A stretch of 64,000 nucleotides of DNA from Glycomyces terrestris (lineage in GTDB: Bacteria; Actinomycetota; Actinomycetes; Mycobacteriales; Micromonosporaceae): assembly GCF_003933745.1 (NCBI RefSeq), contig NZ_RSEB01000003.1, forward strand, positions 62,001 through 126,000, given 5' to 3'. The notes under the pieces are model-generated. The model did not search any database and had not been told where the DNA came from. It worked only from the letters and a program-made list of their open reading frames with translations. Position 1 is the first letter of the stretch. Every line of letters starts with the position of its first letter. Of the stretch, positions 60,215 to 64,000 are shown piece after piece. Position numbers and translations under genes: made by a program.

Positions 60215-60254
60215 CTCTCGCTGACGATCACACCTCGATGAAGGAATGACGCCA

Positions 60255-61229
60255 ATGTCTGCTGACACCGCCTCCGCGCTGTCGTTCTCGGCCCGGATCC
60301 GCGAGGCATCGTGGTCGCGCCACCAGGGGCTCGACCCCGCCGCCGGAGCGGACGGCGATCGCGAGCCGGGCCTGTTCGACCGCCTCTTCGATGGTTCCCT
60401 GTCCGTCGCCGATTACACCCGCTGGCACGGGCAGCAGTTCTTCGTGTACGAGGCGATCGAGGCCGCGGGCGAGCGGCTCGCCGGCGATCCGGTGGCCGGG
60501 CCGTTCCTCTTCCCCGAACTCGCACGCCGCGAATCGCTCGAATCGGACTTGCGCTTCCTCATGGGACCGAAATGGCGCTCGGGGCTCGAACCGCTCCCCT
60601 CGACGCGCGCCTATGTGGACCGCATCCGCGCGTCGGCGGCCGCGCCGGCCGGGTACATCGCGCACGCCTACACGCGCTATCTCGGCGACCTCTCGGGCGG
60701 CCAGGCCTTCGGGAAGGCCGCGCGGCGCAACTACGGCTTCGACGGCGAGGGCGCCTCGTTCTACGACTTCGCGGACATCCCGAGCCCGAAGGCGTTCAAG
60801 GACGAGTACCGCGCCCGCCTGGACGCGGTCGACCTGCCCGGGGACGCGAAGGACGCGCTCGTGGCCGAGGTCCTGCTCGCCTACGACCACAACGGCGCGG
60901 TCCTGGCCGAACTCGGCGCGAACCTCGGGCGGAACCCGTTCGAGCCGAAGGTCGTGGCCGCGATCTGCCACCACATGAACCACGACCACGCGGACGACAC
61001 GCTCGTGATCTGCCGCGGCGCCGGCGGGCAGCCGCGGGCGCACGCGGCCCGCATGACCGGCTTCGACGGCGAGGGCGCCGACTTCGCCGCGGCCGTCGGC
61101 GAGACCGAGGTCGCGATCCGGGTCGACTGGGCCCGGCCGCTGAGCGAGCGCGCCGAGGTGCGGCCCGAGATCGTGCGGATCTTCACCGAGTCGAAGGAGG
61201 CCCTCGACGGCGAGGCCGGGGCCGCCTGA
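60255..61229 (+). CDS. heme oxygenase with C-terminal DUF2470 domain
   Basis: 324 residues. Heme oxygenase domain (about 1-220): the proximal His in REASWSRHQGLD, distal helix YTRYLGDLSGGQAFGKAARRNYGF with the GDLSGGQ motif. It opens heme to biliverdin, CO and iron. The C-terminal DUF2470 (AAICHHMNHDHADDTLVICRGAGG, ARMTGFDGEGADF) is His-rich and related to heme-utilisation proteins. Repression by the iron box implies use in iron starvation. An ATG at 60246 is an alternative start. Confidence 0.94.
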   Translation: MSADTASALSFSARIREASWSRHQGLDPAAGADGDREPGLFDRLFDGSLSVADYTRWHGQQFFVYEAIEAAGERLAGDPVAGPFLFPELARRESLESDLRFLMGPKWRSGLEPLPSTRAYVDRIRASAAAPAGYIAHAYTRYLGDLSGGQAFGKAARRNYGFDGEGASFYDFADIPSPKAFKDEYRARLDAVDLPGDAKDALVAEVLLAYDHNGAVLAELGANLGRNPFEPKVVAAICHHMNHDHADDTLVICRGAGGQPRAHAARMTGFDGEGADFAAAVGETEVAIRVDWARPLSERAEVRPEIVRIFTESKEALDGEAGAA

Positions 61230-61412
61230 CCACTACCGTTCGGGATCGTCCTGATCGTCGCGACACGCCGGGCGGTGACGAATCTCCCCCGCCAGGCGTC
61301 CGCGGCGTTACCGTGGGCCGGTTGCCAAGCTCACGGACGGCCCCCCGGAGCCCGCGCGAGTCCGCGGTCCGACGCCCCGTCCGATGAGTCAGCCACTGAC
61401 CCGGGAGTCTCG
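61230..61412 (+). other. 183-base GC-rich leader of the M23 peptidase gene
   Basis: Several self-complementary stretches (GGAC...GTCC, CCGGAGCC, GTCAGCCACTGAC) and a GTTGCCAAGCTCACGGAC segment suggest a structured 5' leader. Actinobacterial cell-wall hydrolase genes often carry c-di-AMP (ydaO) riboswitches; similarity is too weak to assign by eye. Confidence 0.3.
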
Positions 61413-62198
61413 TTGTCCGACACCGGACCGGTCGCCGCTCCGATCAAGCGGCACGCCGCCCGGCCGCACCGCACGAGGGGCCAGCACCGCGCCTCGTGGG
61501 CCGCAGAGCTCTCCCCGCTGCTGGCGGGGACCCAGCGCCGCTACACCGCCGTCGTCGGCTCGGCCGTCGCCGGCGCCTCGATCGTCGCGATGGCGACCGC
61601 CGCCGGGCTGCCGTCCGGCGAGGAGCCCGCCCCGTCGCGCGCGGTCGACGACATCGCCGCCCTCGCCGCGGAGGCGAGCGTCCCCGAGACGGTCGCCTCG
61701 GGCGGATCGGAGGGCGCGACCGCGTCCCCGGCGGGCGCCGCGGCGGCCGCCGCGGAGGCGCCCGCGCAGTCGGAGCGCACCACCCCGGTGACGGGGCAGG
61801 ACGCGCAGATCCGGTGGCGGCCGATGCTCGACCAGATCACCATCACGTCCCTGTTCGGCCAGCGCTGGGGCCGCAACCACAACGGGGTCGACTTCGACGC
61901 CGAGACCGGCGACCCGGTGTACGCCGCGTACCCGGGCACGGTCAAGCACGCGGGCTGGGAGTCCGGCTTCGGGAACCTCGTGGTCATCGACCACGGGGAC
62001 GGCGTCGAGACGTACTACGCGCACAACTCGGCGCTGAACGTCGCCCCGGGCGACTGGGTCGACGCGGGGGCGCACATCGCCGACGCGGGGAACACGGGCT
62101 TCTCGTTCGGCTCCCACGTCCACTTCGAGGTGCATGTGGACGGGCAGCCGGTGGAGCCGCTCGGGTACCTGTCCGAGGCGGGCCTGGACCTGCGCTAG
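61413..62198 (+). CDS. M23 family metallopeptidase (membrane-anchored, LytM domain)
   Basis: 261 residues from a TTG at 61413 (GGGAG six bases upstream). A basic cytoplasmic N-terminus precedes a membrane helix or signal anchor (about 50-72: YTAVVGSAVAGASIVAMATAAG), an Ala/Glu/Pro-rich linker, and a C-terminal LytM domain. Zinc ligands: NHNGVDFD (His, Asp) and SHVHFEVHVDG (HxH). An endopeptidase acting on peptidoglycan cross-bridges. Located convergent to pcrA, an arrangement also seen in Streptomyces. Confidence 0.88.
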   Translation: MSDTGPVAAPIKRHAARPHRTRGQHRASWAAELSPLLAGTQRRYTAVVGSAVAGASIVAMATAAGLPSGEEPAPSRAVDDIAALAAEASVPETVASGGSEGATASPAGAAAAAAEAPAQSERTTPVTGQDAQIRWRPMLDQITITSLFGQRWGRNHNGVDFDAETGDPVYAAYPGTVKHAGWESGFGNLVVIDHGDGVETYYAHNSALNVAPGDWVDAGAHIADAGNTGFSFGSHVHFEVHVDGQPVEPLGYLSEAGLDLR

Positions 62199-62206
62199 CG
62201 GTGCCC

Positions 62207-62225
62207 GGCGCCCCCGCGGGGCGCC
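62207..62225. terminator. hairpin terminator between M23 gene and pcrA
   Basis: GGCGCCCC / GGGGCGCC around CGC between convergent genes. Confidence 0.6.
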
Positions 62226-62227
62226 GC

Positions 62228-64000
62228 CTACAGCTTGGTGACCGGCGCGAGCCTGAGGATGACCCATTTCGGTTCGCCGTCGCCGAAGTCGATGCGCGCC
62301 TGGGCGCGCGGGCCCGAGCCCTTGAGTTCGACGACGCGGCCGAGGCCGTACTTGTCGTGGGTGACGCGGTCGCCGACGTCGAGGACGGGCACGTCGCCGG
62401 AGTCGCGCATGACGATGGGCTGCCCGAAGGAGGGCGCCTTCGACTTGACGACGCGCGGCGGCGGGGCCGACTCGGACCATTCGATGAGCTCGCCGGGGAT
62501 CTCGGCGAGGAACCGGCTGGCGGCGTAGTACTCGGGCTGCCCGAAGACGTTCCGGGTGCCGGCGCGGGTGAGGTGGAGGTGCTTGCGGGCGCGGGTGAGG
62601 CCCACGTACGCGAGGCGCCGCTCCTCTTCGAGGTCGCCGGGCTTGCTCATGGACCGCTCGTGCGGGAAGAGGCCGTCGTCGAGGCCGGTGAGGAACACCG
62701 TGTCGAACTCGAGGCCCTTGGCGGTGTGGAGGGTCATGAGCGTGACGACGCCGCCCTCCTGCGCGTCGGGGTCGGGGATCGAGTCGGCGTCGGAGACGAG
62801 GGCGACGTGCTCGAGGAAGGACGGGACGTCGGCGGCGAGGTCCTGCTCGTCGTCGTCGACGGTGCCGCGCACGACGGACTCGGTGAACTCGTGGGCGACG
62901 GCGACGAGCTCCTGGAGGTTCTCGATGCGGCCCTCGTCCTGCGGGTCCTTGGACTGCTCGAGGCCGTCGAGGTACCCGGTGTCGGTGATGAGCCTGTCGA
63001 GGACCTCCTCGGGCGGCGCGGTGCGCGCGAGCTCGGTCGCGGCGTCGATGATCTCGCAGAACCGCCTGATGCCGGGCCGGGCCCGCCCGGAGAGCCCGGG
63101 GGCCTCGTCGGCGCGGTGGAGGGCGGCGGGGAAGGAGATCCGCAGCCGGGCGGCGAGGGCCTCGATCTCGGCGACGGCGCGGTCGCCGACGCCGCGCTTG
63201 GGCGTGTTGACGACGCGCATGGCGGAGACGGTGTCGTCGGGGTTCGCGGTGAGCTTGAGGTAGGCGAGCATGTCGCGGACCTCCTTGCGCTCGTAGAAGC
63301 GGACGCCGCCGACGACCTTGTAGGGGATGCCGCGGCGGACGAACACCTCTTCGAACGCGCGGGACTGGGCGTTGGTGCGGTAGAAGATCGCGGTGTCGCC
63401 GAAGCTGGTCTCCTTGGCGTCGACGAGCTCGTCGATGCGGCCGGCGACCCAGGCGGCCTCGTCGTGCTCGTTGTCGCCGGTGTGGCCGAGGATGCGGCCG
63501 CCGGGGCCCTCGTCGCTCCAGAGGCGCTTCTCGCGGCCGCGCTCGGTGTTGTTGCGGATGACGCCGTTGGCGGCGTCGAGGATCGTCTGGGTGGAGCGGT
63601 AGTTCTGCTCGAGGAGGATCGTCTTCGCGTCGGGGAAGTCGCGCTCGAACTCGATGATGTTGCGGATGGTGGCGCCGCGGAACGCGTAGATGGACTGGTC
63701 GGCGTCGCCGACGACGCACAGCTCGGACTTGTCGTCGCCGGTGCCGACGAGTTCGCGCACGAGCGTGTACTGGGCGTGGTTGGTGTCCTGGTACTCGTCG
63801 ACCATGACGTGCCGGAACCGCATCCGGTAGGACTTGGCGACCTCGGGGAAGGCCCGGAAGAGGTGCACGGTGGAGCCGATGATGTCGTCGAAGTCGACGG
63901 CCTGGGCGAGGCGGAGGCGCTCGTCGTACTGGGCGTAGACGTCGGCGACGAGCGTGGCGCGGGCGTCGTCGGCGGCGGAGGCGGCCTGGTCGGGGCCGAT
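62228..64000 (-). CDS. pcrA: ATP-dependent DNA helicase PcrA/UvrD (5' end outside window)
   Basis: 590 C-terminal residues, open to the window edge. Superfamily 1A motifs: DEYQDTN (II), VVGDADQSIYAFRGA (III), NYRS (IV), TLMTLHTAKGLEFDTVFLTGLDDGLFPH (V) and RRLAYVGLTRARKHLHL (VI). The C-terminal tail ends in a Tudor-like region (GDRVTHDKYGLGRVVELKG...), the RNA-polymerase-binding part of PcrA. Motif I is outside. The last gene in the window. Confidence 0.95.
   Translation of the reverse strand: MGPDQAASAADDARATLVADVYAQYDERLRLAQAVDFDDIIGSTVHLFRAFPEVAKSYRMRFRHVMVDEYQDTNHAQYTLVRELVGTGDDKSELCVVGDADQSIYAFRGATIRNIIEFERDFPDAKTILLEQNYRSTQTILDAANGVIRNNTERGREKRLWSDEGPGGRILGHTGDNEHDEAAWVAGRIDELVDAKETSFGDTAIFYRTNAQSRAFEEVFVRRGIPYKVVGGVRFYERKEVRDMLAYLKLTANPDDTVSAMRVVNTPKRGVGDRAVAEIEALAARLRISFPAALHRADEAPGLSGRARPGIRRFCEIIDAATELARTAPPEEVLDRLITDTGYLDGLEQSKDPQDEGRIENLQELVAVAHEFTESVVRGTVDDDEQDLAADVPSFLEHVALVSDADSIPDPDAQEGGVVTLMTLHTAKGLEFDTVFLTGLDDGLFPHERSMSKPGDLEEERRLAYVGLTRARKHLHLTRAGTRNVFGQPEYYAASRFLAEIPGELIEWSESAPPPRVVKSKAPSFGQPIVMRDSGDVPVLDVGDRVTHDKYGLGRVVELKGSGPRAQARIDFGDGEPKWVILRLAPVTKL

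Overview
The window is gene-dense, very GC-rich chromosomal DNA from an actinomycete (Actinomycetota). Supporting signs: strong G/C preference at third codon positions; frequent GTG starts and 1-4 base overlaps between coupled genes; an nth-tlpA-nudix-marP-crp neighbourhood in the same order as Mycobacterium tuberculosis Rv3674c to Rv3671c plus Rv3676; a mycosin-type protease and other type VII secretion-associated proteins; a tRNA-Thr/tRNA-Met/rpmG/had-like block; and recognisable Streptomyces-type operators (Nur, PHO, DmdR/IdeR and CebR boxes). A Glycomyces- or Micromonospora-like organism would fit, but the exact genus is inference.

Layout. 1-7.4 kb: end of an alpha/beta hydrolase, tRNA-Ala, a Pmt mannosyltransferase, a class A PBP, a membrane protein and metG. 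7.4-15.8 kb: a hypothetical protein, tatD facing a CopC-CopD protein, a membrane DsbA-like protein, a CbiMNQO/NikMNQO-type metal transporter behind a perfect Nur-like box, and a Bcp peroxiredoxin. 15.8-19.2 kb: a small gene with a PHO-like box, a divergent MocR/EamA pair with overlapping start codons, and a secreted protein. 19.2-22.9 kb: a compact four-gene operon of secreted/surface type (WXG-like protein, coiled-coil DUF1023 hydrolase, lipoprotein, membrane protein) abutting tRNA-Leu.

22.9-36.3 kb: rph-rdgB, a 32-bp repeat array, a second Bcp, a CBM2 lytic polysaccharide monooxygenase with a CebR-like box, a CHAD protein, duplicated DUF885 hydrolases behind an isolated nuoIJ pair, a class F sortase with a surface protein, and a three-gene carbohydrate operon behind a LacI-type operator. 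36.4-45.5 kb: SseB-like proteins, mycosin, the nth-to-crp block, and an isolated short atpC with DUF2550. 45.5-54.8 kb: PhoD with a PHO box, an ABC exporter with an XRE regulator, a YtfQRT-YjfF-type sugar importer and a cobalamin adenosyltransferase. 54.8-64 kb: a hydroxyacyl-CoA dehydrogenase, two MaoC-type hydratases, rpmG, two tRNAs, a GAF-GGDEF-EAL membrane protein with a repeat-peptide partner, an iron-boxed heme oxygenase, an M23 peptidase and pcrA (cut by the window end).

The most interesting points are the tRNA-Leu-abutting secretion-type operon, the SSGEV-repeat peptide next to a c-di-GMP protein, the stranded and apparently tail-less atpC, the orphan nuoIJ, the 32-bp repeat array after rdgB, and several operator/gene pairings (Nur, PHO, CebR, iron box, MocR repeats) readable directly in the DNA. 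No prophage, insertion sequence or CRISPR array was recognised.
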